NCBI RefSeq assembly: GCF_009659535.1
Contig: NZ_VJZZ01000026.1
Coordinates: forward strand, 1-49,197
Length of the DNA: 49,197 nucleotides
Reading direction: 5' to 3'
Origin: Aggregicoccus sp. 17bor-14
GTDB lineage: Bacteria > Myxococcota > Myxococcia > Myxococcales > Myxococcaceae
In this document: piece after piece, positions 16,156 to 24,233 of the stretch
How positions within the stretch are numbered: position 1 is the first letter of the stretch
How the letters are laid out: each line of letters begins with the position of its first letter
Position numbers and translations under genes: made by a program
The notes under the pieces: generated by a model
Database searches by the model: none
What the model saw: the letters and a program-made list of their open reading frames with translations, nothing else
What the model was told of the DNA's origin: nothing

Positions 16156-18288
16156 CTAGCGCAGCAGCGCCGCCTCGGCGCCGAGCCGGGACACCGCGCG
16201 GTGCAGGATGCCCAGCTGGCGCGGCAGCCGCTCGAGCAGCGCCGCGTACGCGGGCTCCACCCGGTGCCCGCATCGCCCCTCGGGCACGGGCAGCCTCGGC
16301 AGCGGGGGCGGCGCCTGGCCGCGGCGCAGCGCCTCGGCGAGCGTCTCCAGCGCGCCGCCCGCCTCCTGCGCGAGCGGCTGCAGCGCGGCGGGCGCCTGGG
16401 GTGCGGCGTCCAGCGCGGTGACGGCGGAGGTGAGCCGGCGCGCGTAGGTGAGCAGCGCCATGCCCGGCTCCAGGCGCTTCGGGGAGCCGCGGTACTCGGC
16501 GAGCAGCCGCTGGAAGGAGGCCTCCGCGTCCTGCAGCGCGAGCCCGCAGCGCCGCCGCGCCGCGTGCAGCGCGGGGGAGGCGGGCGCGTGCGCCACCTCG
16601 CGCAGGTAGGCGCCGTGCGCGCGCAGGGCGCCGGCCGCCGCCTCCGGGAAACGGCGCCGCTCCGGGCTCGGCCAGAGGAACCAGGTGCCCGCGAGCGAGA
16701 GCGCGCCGGCGAGCAGCACCCCCACCACCCGCTGCTCGGCCAGCAGCCACTGGCCGTGGCCCAGGGTCGCGAGCAGCAGGTAGTCCGGGGTGAGCAGCAC
16801 CTGGAAGGCGGCGAAGTTGAGCGGCAGCAGCGCCACCGACACGGTGGTGAGCAGCGCGATGACGGCGATGAGCGCCGTGGGCGAGTGCAGGTGCGTGGCG
16901 AGGAGGGCGGCGAGGCTCGCGCCCAGCACGATGCCGCCGAGCCGCTGCAGCGCGCGCTCCTCGGTGCTCGCCGCGTAGGGCTGCAGCACGCCCACCGCGG
17001 TGAGCGTGACCCAGTGCGCATCCCGCATCCCCAGCGCGCGCGAGAGCAGCAGCGTCGCGGTGGCCACGAGTCCCGTGCGCAGCGCGTGGCGCAGCACGAG
17101 TGACTCGGGGCGCAGGTTGTCGCGCAGCGGCTGCAGCAGCGCGCGGCGCCGGCGCTGGGGCACACCCACCGAGCGCCGCCCGCGCGCGGACACCGGGTCT
17201 CCGTGCAGCAGCCCCGCGGTCGTCTCGTGCGCGACCCCCGCGTACTCGCGCAGCCGCGCGAGCGCCTGCGTCACGTGCGGGGCGAGCGCCACCTCGGGCT
17301 CGCGGATGGGCGGCGCGCCGTAGCTCGCGGGCTGGGCGCGCCTGAGGGGGCGGGGCGCCTCGCGGGGCATGCCCTCGTTGCGCGCGCGCACCAGCGCGCT
17401 CGCCACCCAGCGCGCCATCGCCGCGTAGGCGTCCCCCAGTTGCTGCACGCGCGCGCGCCCCGCGGGCTGCGGCGGTGCGGCCTCCATCGCGCCGGCGAGC
17501 GCGAGCAGCGCCGCGAGCATGGGCTCGGCGAGCTCCAGCAGCACGAGGAGGTGGGCGCCGCGCCGCGACTCGCCCGCGCGCCCCAGCCGGGTGGCGGCGA
17601 GCGTGGCGCGCGCCGCCTCGAGCAGCGGCCGCAGGTGGCGGTGGCGCAGCTGGGCCTCCGCCCACGCCTCGGGGGCGGCCGCGTCCCGGGTGAGGCGGCC
17701 CAGGTCCTCGGCTGCCGCGGCGAGCGCGCGGTACACCGCGGCGACGGCCCGGCGCGCCGGCAGGTAGGGGCGCAGCGGCCAGAGCACCAGCGAGAGCGTC
17801 ATCGCCCAGGTGCCGCCCAGCAGCAGCGCGAGCCCGCGCGTGGCGGCTGCCTCCAGGCCCGCGGCGGGACTGCCCAGCGACACCACGAAGATCACCGCCA
17901 CCGCGCCGCCCACGCTGCCCGCCGTCTCGCCGTAGCTGCGCGCGAAGCCGGCGGCCGTCACCCCCAGGAGCAGTGCGGCCGCATCCAGCCACAGGGGCGT
18001 GCCCGCGGGCGCCGCGAGCGCTCCGGCCAGCGCACCCACCAGCGTGAGCGTGCCCTGGATCTCGGCGCGCGCGCGGTAGGAGCCGCCCTTGTCCGCGAGC
18101 GTGACGAGCAGCCCGCTGAGCGCCGCCCAGCTGGCGCCGGGCACGGCGAACACCTGCGCGAGCGCGAGCGGCAGCACCGTGGCGAGCGCCGCGCGCAGCC
18201 CCGCCCACAGCGCGGGCCGCCCCGGCTCCAGGCGCACGAGCGCGCGCAGGTGGCGCAGCAGGCGGTGGGAGGGGGTGCGGTGGAGCAT
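16156..18288 (-). CDS. FUSC-family membrane protein (aromatic acid/efflux-like)
   Basis: About 710 residues. Two membrane halves are separated by a long cytoplasmic region. The N-terminal half has WAGLRAALATVLPLALAQVF and ASWAALSGLLVTLADKGGSY, then LLLGVTAAGFARSYGETAGS. The second half begins LRHALRTGLVATATLLLSRA with AHWVTLTAVGVLQPYAAST and further helices to about residue 560. This is the fusaric-acid-resistance/YccS/AaeB architecture, usually linked to efflux of aromatic acids or to envelope maintenance. A helical C-terminal domain of ~150 residues follows. ATG 18288 is used. GTG 18303 is close by and the open extension to 18618 looks non-coding. No membrane-fusion partner gene is adjacent, so the efflux role is only an expectation. 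The M24 gene is divergent. Confidence 0.85.
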   Translation of the reverse strand: MLHRTPSHRLLRHLRALVRLEPGRPALWAGLRAALATVLPLALAQVFAVPGASWAALSGLLVTLADKGGSYRARAEIQGTLTLVGALAGALAAPAGTPLWLDAAALLLGVTAAGFARSYGETAGSVGGAVAVIFVVSLGSPAAGLEAAATRGLALLLGGTWAMTLSLVLWPLRPYLPARRAVAAVYRALAAAAEDLGRLTRDAAAPEAWAEAQLRHRHLRPLLEAARATLAATRLGRAGESRRGAHLLVLLELAEPMLAALLALAGAMEAAPPQPAGRARVQQLGDAYAAMARWVASALVRARNEGMPREAPRPLRRAQPASYGAPPIREPEVALAPHVTQALARLREYAGVAHETTAGLLHGDPVSARGRRSVGVPQRRRRALLQPLRDNLRPESLVLRHALRTGLVATATLLLSRALGMRDAHWVTLTAVGVLQPYAASTEERALQRLGGIVLGASLAALLATHLHSPTALIAVIALLTTVSVALLPLNFAAFQVLLTPDYLLLATLGHGQWLLAEQRVVGVLLAGALSLAGTWFLWPSPERRRFPEAAAGALRAHGAYLREVAHAPASPALHAARRRCGLALQDAEASFQRLLAEYRGSPKRLEPGMALLTYARRLTSAVTALDAAPQAPAALQPLAQEAGGALETLAEALRRGQAPPPLPRLPVPEGRCGHRVEPAYAALLERLPRQLGILHRAVSRLGAEAALLR

Positions 18289-18384
18289 CGGGACGATGTG
18301 CACACGTCGCCGCGCGCTCGCCACCCCGTGTCCGGGGGCGCAGCCGGGCAGGGGGGCGTCGGGGCGCCCGGTGGAGGACGCTGC

Positions 18385-18399
18385 TGCAACCGGGTTGCA
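18385..18399. promoter_or_regulatory. 15-bp palindrome, candidate operator
   Basis: TGCAACC and GGTTGCA form perfect 7-bp arms around one G, in the divergent region between the FUSC and M24 genes and 33 bases before the M24 start. Its symmetry and position fit a dimeric repressor site. The regulator is unknown. Confidence 0.4.
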
Positions 18400-18431
18400 C
18401 CGGAGGCGACCGGCCGTGCGAGGCTGCGCCC

Positions 18432-19946
18432 ATGCGCCGCCTCCTCTCCATCTCCCTCTCGCCGCTGCTGCTCGCCACCGCCTGTGCCACGGCGCACGCC
18501 CCGCCGTCTGCTCCCGAGGCAGCGCAGGCGACGGAGCCTGCCTCGCAGGCTGCATCGCAGACGGCGGGTGCTTCCGCCGCGTCCGTGGCTGGCTCGGCGG
18601 CGTCGGGAACCGCTGCACCGGCGGGTGGCGCTGCGCCCGCAGGCACCGCCGCGGCGCCCGAGCGCCCCTTCGGCACGCTGCGCGCGCAGGCGGAGCGCCA
18701 GCAGGCGTGGCTGCGCGAGCGGCTGGATTCGGCGCTGCCGAAGCTGATGCGCGAGCACGGCGTGGACATGTGGGTGGTGCCGATGCGCGAGTACAACGAG
18801 GACCCGGTGTTCCGCGCGCTCGCGGCGCCCACCACGCACGCGGCGCGCCGGCGCACCATCTACGTGTTCTTCGACCGCGGGGAGCAGGGCATCGAGCGGC
18901 TCGCGCTGGGCGGCGGCAGCCAGGGCGGCGTCTTCGAGGCGAAGCGCGCGCAGCGCCAGGTGGATGCGGGCGCGGCGAACCGCGCGGCGGAGCTGTGGGG
19001 CCCGGAGATGTGGAGCGTGCTGAAGCAGGTGGTGGAGGCGCGCAATCCGCGCGTCATCGCCATCGACGTGTCGCGCACCTTCGCGTTCGCGGACGGCCTG
19101 AGCCACGGCGAGTACCTGGGGATGAGCGAGGCGCTGGGCCCGAAGTGGGTGCAGCGCTTCCGGCCCGCGGAGGGGCTCGCGGTGGACCTGCTCGCGTGGC
19201 GGGTCCCGGACGAGGAGCGCTTCTTCGCGGAGGAGACGCGGCTCGCGTGGGACATCATCTCCACGGCCTTCAGCAACCAGGTCATCACGCCGGGCGTCAC
19301 GCGCACGAAGGACGTGCAGTGGTACATGCGCCAGCGGCTCGCGGACCTGGGGCTCGACACCTGGTTCCACCCCAGCGTGGAGGTGCAGCGCAAGGGCGCG
19401 GACGCGGAGGCGCTGGGCGACGACCCGGTCATCCAGCGCGGCGACGTGCTGCACTGCGACTTCGGCATCACGGCGCTGGGGCTGAACACGGACACGCAGC
19501 ACATGGGCTACGTGCTGCGCGAGGGCGAGACGGAGGTGCCCGCGGGGCTGCGGGCCGCGCTGCGCGCGAGCAACCGGCTGCAGGACATCGTGGTGGGGGA
19601 GCTGCGGCCCGGGCGCACGGGCAACGAGATCCTGAAGGCCTCGCTCGCGAAGATGCAGGCGGCGGGACTCGACGGCACGGTGTACAGCCACCCGGTGGGG
19701 CTGCACGGGCACGCGGCGGGGCCGATGATCGGCCTGTGGGATCACCAGGAGGGCGTGCCGGGCAACGGCGACCACCGCGTCATCCCGCGCCAGTGGTTCA
19801 GCATCGAGCTGCAGGCGACGAGCCCTGTGCCCGAGTGGGACGGGCAGCGGGTGAGCAGCGCGCAGGAGGAGGACGTCATCGTGGACGCGGTAGGCCGGGT
19901 GCGCTGGGCCTTCCAGCGCCAGGAGCAGTTCCACCTCGTGCGCTGA
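18432..19946 (+). CDS. M24-family Xaa-Pro aminopeptidase-like lipoprotein
   Basis: 504 residues. Signal peptide with lipobox (SPLLLATAC), then a low-complexity Ala/Ser/Pro/Gly spacer to about residue 75, a creatinase-like N-terminal domain (from about 80, including MREHGVDMWVVPMREYNED) and an M24 pita-bread domain (about 265-500). Metal ligands are visible: Asp343 in HCDFG, Asp354 in NTDTQ, His427 in GLHGHAAGP, a Glu in FSIELQ and a Glu in QEEDVIVD. It should cleave peptides, probably X-Pro bonds, outside the cytoplasm. The long spacer suggests surface exposure. ATG 18432 is the only reasonable start. A palindromic repeat unit follows the stop. Confidence 0.88.
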   Translation: MRRLLSISLSPLLLATACATAHAPPSAPEAAQATEPASQAASQTAGASAASVAGSAASGTAAPAGGAAPAGTAAAPERPFGTLRAQAERQQAWLRERLDSALPKLMREHGVDMWVVPMREYNEDPVFRALAAPTTHAARRRTIYVFFDRGEQGIERLALGGGSQGGVFEAKRAQRQVDAGAANRAAELWGPEMWSVLKQVVEARNPRVIAIDVSRTFAFADGLSHGEYLGMSEALGPKWVQRFRPAEGLAVDLLAWRVPDEERFFAEETRLAWDIISTAFSNQVITPGVTRTKDVQWYMRQRLADLGLDTWFHPSVEVQRKGADAEALGDDPVIQRGDVLHCDFGITALGLNTDTQHMGYVLREGETEVPAGLRAALRASNRLQDIVVGELRPGRTGNEILKASLAKMQAAGLDGTVYSHPVGLHGHAAGPMIGLWDHQEGVPGNGDHRVIPRQWFSIELQATSPVPEWDGQRVSSAQEEDVIVDAVGRVRWAFQRQEQFHLVR

Positions 19947-19948
19947 GT

Positions 19949-20020
19949 CCCCCCTCTCCCCCAAGGGGCGAAGCTGCGTGAAAGTCCCCTCTCCCCCTGG
20001 GAGAGGGACGGGGTGAGGGA
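19949..20020 (+). repeat. Intergenic palindromic repeat, copy 1 (plus a partial copy)
   Basis: The complete unit is at 19986-20020: arms CCCTCTCCC and GGGAGAGGG separated by three bases, then ACGGGGTGAGGGA. A partial copy (CCCCCTCTCCCCCAAGGGG, then CGAAGCTG) precedes it from 19949. It lies after the M24 stop and points in the M24 gene's direction. The hairpin could act in 3'-end formation or message protection. Confidence 0.8.
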
Positions 20021-20061
20021 TTAGCGTGCGGTGCCTCCCCAACCTCTGGAACTCCCGACGC

Positions 20062-20922
20062 ATGCGCCGCGCCCGCCGCTTCCTCACCGTCCTTGTCGTG
20101 TCCCTCGTGGTCCTGCTCGCGCTCGGCGCCGTGGTACTGCCGAGGCTTCCCTACCGCGAGAGCCCGCAGGACCAGCGCTTCTACTTCCCGGTGAAGCAGC
20201 TGGACCCCATCCCGGTGGCGCACGAGGACGTGTGGCTGCGCACGCCGGACGGCCTCAAGCTCGCGATGCTGCGCCTGCCTCCCGCCGGCGCTCCGAAGGC
20301 GACGCTGCTCTGCCTCCACGGCGCGGGCGGCAATGCGAGCCGCTACGTGAAGCTGGCGCGGCCGCTGGTGGACGCGGGCTACCAGGTGTTCATCCTCGAC
20401 TGGCGCGGCTACGGCTCGAGCGAGGGGACGCCGGGGCACCGGCAGGTGCTGGAGGACTCGCAGCTGGCGCTGGACAGCGTGCTCGCGCGCGCAGACGTGA
20501 AGGGGCAGCCGGTGCTGCTGTGGGGGCTCTCGCTCGGCGGGCAGGTGGCGATCGAGCTGGCGCGCCGCAACGAGGGGCGGCTCGCGGGGCTGGTGACGGA
20601 AGGTGCGGTGAGCAGCTTCGCGGACGTGGCGGCGGACCACTCGCCCGCGTGGATGCGGCCAATGCTGGCCATGGTGGTGAAGGGGCCCTACGAGGCGAAG
20701 GAGGCGATCGCGCAGCTCGCCCACACGCCGAAGCTGCTCATCCAGAGCCACGACGACCGCGACGTGCGCTTCGCGCGCGGGCAGGAGCTGTACGCCCGTG
20801 CGCAGGAGCCCAAGAGCTTCTGGGAGATCGACGGCGAGCACCTGTACGGGACGCAGAGGCACGGCGCCGAGTACGTGCGCCGGCTCGACGCGCTGGTGGC
20901 CCAGGCGCGCGCGAGCCGCTAG
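20062..20922 (+). CDS. Alpha/beta hydrolase (BEM46/YfhR-like)
   Basis: About 286 residues with an N-terminal membrane anchor or signal (FLTVLVVSLVVLLALGAVVL). Core motifs: LCLHGAGGNASRY (oxyanion region), LDWRGYGSSEG, nucleophile Ser in GLSLGGQ, Asp in SHDDRDVRF and His in DGEHLYGT. This is the pattern of the BEM46/YfhR serine hydrolases, whose substrates are mostly unknown. ATG 20062 gives a normal membrane anchor (MRRARRFL) and is preferred over GTG 20026, which lies almost inside the repeat unit. The gene is tandem with the M24 gene and convergent with the MBL-fold gene, which starts eleven bases beyond its stop. Confidence 0.85.
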   Translation: MRRARRFLTVLVVSLVVLLALGAVVLPRLPYRESPQDQRFYFPVKQLDPIPVAHEDVWLRTPDGLKLAMLRLPPAGAPKATLLCLHGAGGNASRYVKLARPLVDAGYQVFILDWRGYGSSEGTPGHRQVLEDSQLALDSVLARADVKGQPVLLWGLSLGGQVAIELARRNEGRLAGLVTEGAVSSFADVAADHSPAWMRPMLAMVVKGPYEAKEAIAQLAHTPKLLIQSHDDRDVRFARGQELYARAQEPKSFWEIDGEHLYGTQRHGAEYVRRLDALVAQARASR

Positions 20923-20932
20923 CCCTCGCGCC

Positions 20933-21733
20933 TCACGCCACCTGCGCGAGCCCGCCGAGCACGAGCCGCTCCCCGTGCACCGGGATGCGCAGCACCCCCT
21001 CGAGCCCCTCCGCGCGGAACGCCGTGCGCAGCGCCTCGGCGCCCTCCTGATAGTGCGCCCAGCCCTCCATGTGCACGGGGACCACGGTGTGCGCGCCGAG
21101 CGTGCGCACCACCTGCAGGGCCTCCTTGGCATTCAGGGTGAGGCGCAGCGGGCCGGTGGCCTCGAAGTGCGCATCGCCCACGGAGAGCAGCGCGGTGCCC
21201 ACGCGGAAGCGGCGGGCGAGCTCCTCGATGCCGGGAAAGAAGCGCGTGTCGCCGGAGACGTAGAGCGCGCCGTCCTGCTGGCCCTCCCACTCGAGCACGA
21301 AGCCGGTGACCTCGCCGAGGAAGGCCTCGGTGCCCTCGGGACCGTGGCGCGCGGGCACGCCGGTGACGCGCACGCGGGTGCCTCCCGCCTGCAGCTCCAC
21401 GCTCTGCCACGGCGCGAGCCCCGTCGCGTTGCCGCCGAGCCTCCCGGCGCCCGACGGCGTGGTGAGCACGCGGCCTGCGCGCGGCAGCAGCGCGCGCCCC
21501 GCGGCGTCCAGGTTGTCCGCGTGCTCGTCGTGGCTGAGGAGCACGGCGTGCAGCGGCGGCAGGGCCTCGGGAGCGAGCGCGGGCCCGGCGAGCTTCTGCA
21601 TCTGCACGGGGCCCTGCGCGTACGCGCTGCCCGCGGGGTCGAAGGTGGGGTCGGTGAGGAGGCGCAGCTCGCCCACCTCGAGGAGCGCGGTGGGACCGCC
21701 GATGAGGGTGAGGGCGAGGGAGGGGGTGTGCAT
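20933..21733 (-). CDS. MBL-fold metallohydrolase
   Basis: 266 residues, cytoplasmic (no signal). Metallo-beta-lactamase fold markers are LLTDPTFDPAG, the metal motif LLSHDEHADNLDAAGR (in place of the common HxHxDH), VTGVPARHGPEG, YVSGDTRFF and VPVHMEGWAHYQEG. The HDEHADN variant is typical of a subfamily often encoded next to HxlR-type regulators. Substrate unknown. ATG 21733 begins right before the conserved first strand, and the open extension to 21850 would run over the presumed operator. It is divergent from the HxlR gene, which suggests control by that regulator. Confidence 0.85.
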   Translation of the reverse strand: MHTPSLALTLIGGPTALLEVGELRLLTDPTFDPAGSAYAQGPVQMQKLAGPALAPEALPPLHAVLLSHDEHADNLDAAGRALLPRAGRVLTTPSGAGRLGGNATGLAPWQSVELQAGGTRVRVTGVPARHGPEGTEAFLGEVTGFVLEWEGQQDGALYVSGDTRFFPGIEELARRFRVGTALLSVGDAHFEATGPLRLTLNAKEALQVVRTLGAHTVVPVHMEGWAHYQEGAEALRTAFRAEGLEGVLRIPVHGERLVLGGLAQVA

Positions 21734-21853
21734 GAGGCCTCGGGCCGCGGGGCCGGCAGCGCGGGTGCGCAGGAGTGCGCGCGGGCGTGTCGTGCGTGCG
21801 GTGCGAGGCAGAGGTAAGAGAGGCGTGCGCAGCCCACAAGAGCGCAACATTTC

Positions 21854-21866
21854 GTGACCCGGTCAC
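21854..21866. promoter_or_regulatory. Palindromic candidate HxlR operator
   Basis: GTGACC and GGTCAC flank a single C, and flanking bases extend partial symmetry (TTTC to the left, AAAG to the right). The site lies in the 172-bp divergent region between the MBL-fold and HxlR genes, about 40 bases before the HxlR start. Winged-helix HxlR dimers typically bind such sites and often control the divergent gene and themselves. Confidence 0.5.
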
Positions 21867-21905
21867 AAAGAGTGGACCCTCTCTCCGAGAACCCGAGGTG
21901 CTGAC

Positions 21906-22262
21906 GTGGTGAACGCCAAGCAGCTGCACTGCCCGCTCGAGGCCACGGTGGCGGTCATTGCCGGCAAGTGGAAGCCGCTCATCCTGCACCACCTCTTCTA
22001 CGAGGGGACGCAGCGCTTCAACGAGCTGCTGCGCAAGACGGGCGCGCCGCGCCAAGCGCTCACGGTGCAGTTGCGCGAGCTGGAGCGCGACGGCATCCTC
22101 GCGCGCGAGGTGTTCGCCGAGGTGCCTCCGCGCGTGGAGTACTCGCTCACCGCGCTGGGGCGCTCGCTGGGCCCGGTGCTGCAGGGGATGCTCGCCTGGG
22201 GCGAGCGCTACCTGGCGCAGCGCCCCGCGGTGGGCGGCGAGCGCAAGGCGGCGGAGGGCTGA
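21906..22262 (+). CDS. HxlR-family transcriptional regulator
   Basis: 118 residues, the usual family size. The HxlR signature is clear: HCPLEATVAVIAGKWKPLIL, then LFYEGTQRFNELLRKTG, the recognition region APRQALTVQLRELERDGIL, and the wing VPPRVEYSLTALGRSLGPVL. The N-terminal Cys in LHCPLE corresponds to the conserved redox or electrophile-sensing Cys of some members (YodB/HypR type), so it may respond to reactive electrophiles or disulfide stress. Start is GTG 21906 or the adjacent GTG 21909, after GAGGTG at 21895-21900. It probably controls the divergent MBL-fold gene. Confidence 0.92.
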   Translation: MVNAKQLHCPLEATVAVIAGKWKPLILHHLFYEGTQRFNELLRKTGAPRQALTVQLRELERDGILAREVFAEVPPRVEYSLTALGRSLGPVLQGMLAWGERYLAQRPAVGGERKAAEG

Positions 22263-22390
22263 GCGCGCGCCTCGTCCCGCAGGGCAGGGGCGGTGCGCGC
22301 GCGGAGCGCCGGCGCTAGTTTCTTCCCATGCCCCACCAGACCTCTCCCCCCTGATCCTCGCGCTGGCGGCTGAGGGCCGCGCTGCTCGCG

Positions 22391-23512
22391 GTGGCCTTCA
22401 CCGACGAGCTGGCCACCGGCGTGGTGCCCTCCGGAAGCCCGGAGCTGCTGCACGCCTTCGCGCTGACGCCCGCACGGGCGGCCGGCTGGACGCTCTTTGC
22501 CTTCGGCGTGCTGGGGGCGCTGCTCGAGCCGCCGCTGCTCGCGCTCGCGCACGGGCGGCGCGAGCGGGTGCTGCGCGTGGGTGGGCTCGCGCTGATGGCG
22601 GGAGCGACGCTGGCGGCCGCCCTCGCGCCCTCGTACGCGCTGCTGCTCGCGGCGCTCGCGCTCTACGGGCCGGCGAGCGGGGTGGGCACGAACCTCTCCG
22701 AGGCCGCCCTGGTGGCGCAGGCGCCGCAGCGCGCGGAGCAGGTACTCGCGCGCTGGGCGCTGCTGGGCGCGCTCGGAGACCTGGTCGCACCGGCGGCGCT
22801 CGCGGCGAGCGTGGCGCTGGGCTTCGGGTGGCGCGGCGCGCTGGTCGCGGTGGGGCTCCTTGCGGCGCTGCAGGCCGTGGAGGCAGCGCGGGCGCCGGCG
22901 GGCGAGGGGGTGGAGGAGGAGGGCGGGGCTTCGCTGCGCGAGGCGGTGCGCGTGGCGCTGCGCACCCCTGCGCTGCTCGGGTGGTCGCTCGCCGCGGTGC
23001 TGTGCGCGCTGATGGACGAGGTGATCGTCGCTTTCGGGGCGCTGTTCCTCGCGCAGCGCTTCGGTGGGGATGCCTCGCTGCGGGCCCTGGTGCTGAGCGC
23101 GGGCGTCGCGGGAGCGCTGCTCGGGGCGCTGGTGCTCGAGCGGGTGTCGGCGCACGTGCGGCCGCGGACTCTGCTCGGCGTAAGCGGCGTGGGGTGCGGG
23201 CTCGCGTACGGAGCGTGGCTGTGGGCGGACACGCTGCCGGGCAGTGCCGTGACGCTCGGTGCGGTGGGGCTGTTCGCGGCGATGCACCACCCGCTGCTGC
23301 GGGCGCGCGCGTTCGCGGTGCTCCCCGAGCGACCCAACGTGGTGCTCGCGGTGGGAGCGCTGGTGAGCGCGCTGGAGCTCGCGGTACCGCTCGCAGTGGG
23401 CGCAGTGGCGGACGGCGTGGGCGTCTTCGCCGCGATGCTCGTGCTCTTCCTGCAGCCGCTGGGCGTGGTGCTCGCTGCGCTCATGTCGAAGCAGGAGCGC
23501 AAGTCAGAGTGA
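22391..23512 (+). CDS. MFS transporter, N terminus interrupted by in-frame TGA
   Basis: 373 residues from GTG 22391, with about eleven hydrophobic helices, e.g. AAGWTLFAFGVLGALLEPPL and LLAVGALVSALEL-like segments near the C terminus. The major-facilitator loop between helices 2 and 3 is weakly kept (ALAHGRRERVLRVG). The substrate is not readable. The first helix is incomplete from this start: the same frame runs from ATG 22328 through seven codons, hits TGA at 22352-22354, then continues RWRLRAALLAVAFTDEL, which looks like a normal MFS helix 1. Either a nonsense change has inactivated the natural start or a non-ATG codon (CTG 22370 or 22382) is used. The product may be non-functional. Confidence 0.7.
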   Translation: MAFTDELATGVVPSGSPELLHAFALTPARAAGWTLFAFGVLGALLEPPLLALAHGRRERVLRVGGLALMAGATLAAALAPSYALLLAALALYGPASGVGTNLSEAALVAQAPQRAEQVLARWALLGALGDLVAPAALAASVALGFGWRGALVAVGLLAALQAVEAARAPAGEGVEEEGGASLREAVRVALRTPALLGWSLAAVLCALMDEVIVAFGALFLAQRFGGDASLRALVLSAGVAGALLGALVLERVSAHVRPRTLLGVSGVGCGLAYGAWLWADTLPGSAVTLGAVGLFAAMHHPLLRARAFAVLPERPNVVLAVGALVSALELAVPLAVGAVADGVGVFAAMLVLFLQPLGVVLAALMSKQERKSE

Positions 23513-23531
23513 GAGGAGAGGGCGAAGCTGT

Positions 23532-23553
23532 CCCCTCTCCCCCTGGGAGAAGG
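23532..23553 (+). repeat. Intergenic palindromic repeat, copy 2 (tail missing)
   Basis: CCCCTCTCCCCCTGGGAGAAGG preceded by GGCGAAGCTGT, the same flank as in other copies. The GGGGTGAGGG tail is absent. It lies 19 bases after the MFS stop. Confidence 0.7.
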
Positions 23554-23586
23554 TCTCCACTGCGGACCTGTGCCAAGCTGAGCGCC

Positions 23587-24135
23587 ATGGACGCGACCCC
23601 ACACACTCGAGGCTGGCAGGCCCGCTGGGTGTGGGTCGGCGGGCTCGCGGCGCTCGCGCTGTCCTTCGCGCTCACCCCCTTCCTGAGCGGTGGTTGCGAA
23701 GTGAGCTTCCGCGAGGGGGAGAGCGGTGTTCTGCCCTTCAGCTTCCCGTGGAATCCCACGACGCATGAAGGGTGGGTCACCGCGCTGCGCATCGTCGCCG
23801 TAGCCGATGTCGTCGTACCCGTCATGGGTTGGCTCGGGGTGACGCTGCTGCTGGGCGCGCTCTGGTCTCGTGTCGTGCAGAGCCGGCGCATCTGCTGGGC
23901 CATCGCCCTCGTTCCGTCGGCGGGCGCGGTGCTGCACCTGATCAAGGCGGGCCTGTTCCACCTCTACGCCACGGGCCCGAACGGCCCCTCGGACCGGGTC
24001 TACGTCCTGGTGTGGCACTGGCTCCCGAGCGCCGGGGCGTTCCTGATCTCCAGCTCTCTGGTGCTCCTGCTGCTGGGCGCGCTCGTACTGCTCGCTCGGC
24101 GGCTCCGCACGCTGCGCCCACGAACCACGGCGTAG
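23587..24135 (+). CDS. Four-helix membrane protein, unknown function
   Basis: 182 residues from ATG 23587. Hydrophobic segments at about 13-32 (VWVGGLAALALSFALTPFL), 65-90, 105-125 and 145-170. A loop between helices 1 and 2 has one Cys (SGGCEVSFREGESG). A His-Lys-containing segment (LHLIKAGLFHLY) is in the third helix region. Codon third positions are a little less G/C-rich than in neighbours. No family recognised. It is tandem to the MFS gene and convergent with the transglutaminase gene, with a repeat unit between. Confidence 0.65.
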   Translation: MDATPHTRGWQARWVWVGGLAALALSFALTPFLSGGCEVSFREGESGVLPFSFPWNPTTHEGWVTALRIVAVADVVVPVMGWLGVTLLLGALWSRVVQSRRICWAIALVPSAGAVLHLIKAGLFHLYATGPNGPSDRVYVLVWHWLPSAGAFLISSSLVLLLLGALVLLARRLRTLRPRTTA

Positions 24136-24179
24136 GCCGGCACGGGTACGCGGGCCTCAGCCCTCTTCCCTCTCCCTTT

Positions 24180-24211
24180 CCCTCTCCCAGAGGGAGAGGG
24201 AACAGTGAGGA
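24180..24211 (+). repeat. Intergenic palindromic repeat, copy 3
   Basis: Perfect arms CCCTCTCCC and GGGAGAGGG with a three-base loop (24180-24200), followed by a degenerate tail AACAGTGAGGA. It sits between convergent genes and its tail points with the upstream plus-strand gene. A 13-bp palindrome (GCAACT, G, AGTTGC) follows at 24219-24231, three bases before the stop of the opposite gene. Together they may serve as a two-way terminator. Confidence 0.75.
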
Positions 24212-24233
24212 AGAGAGCGCAACTGAGTTGCAA

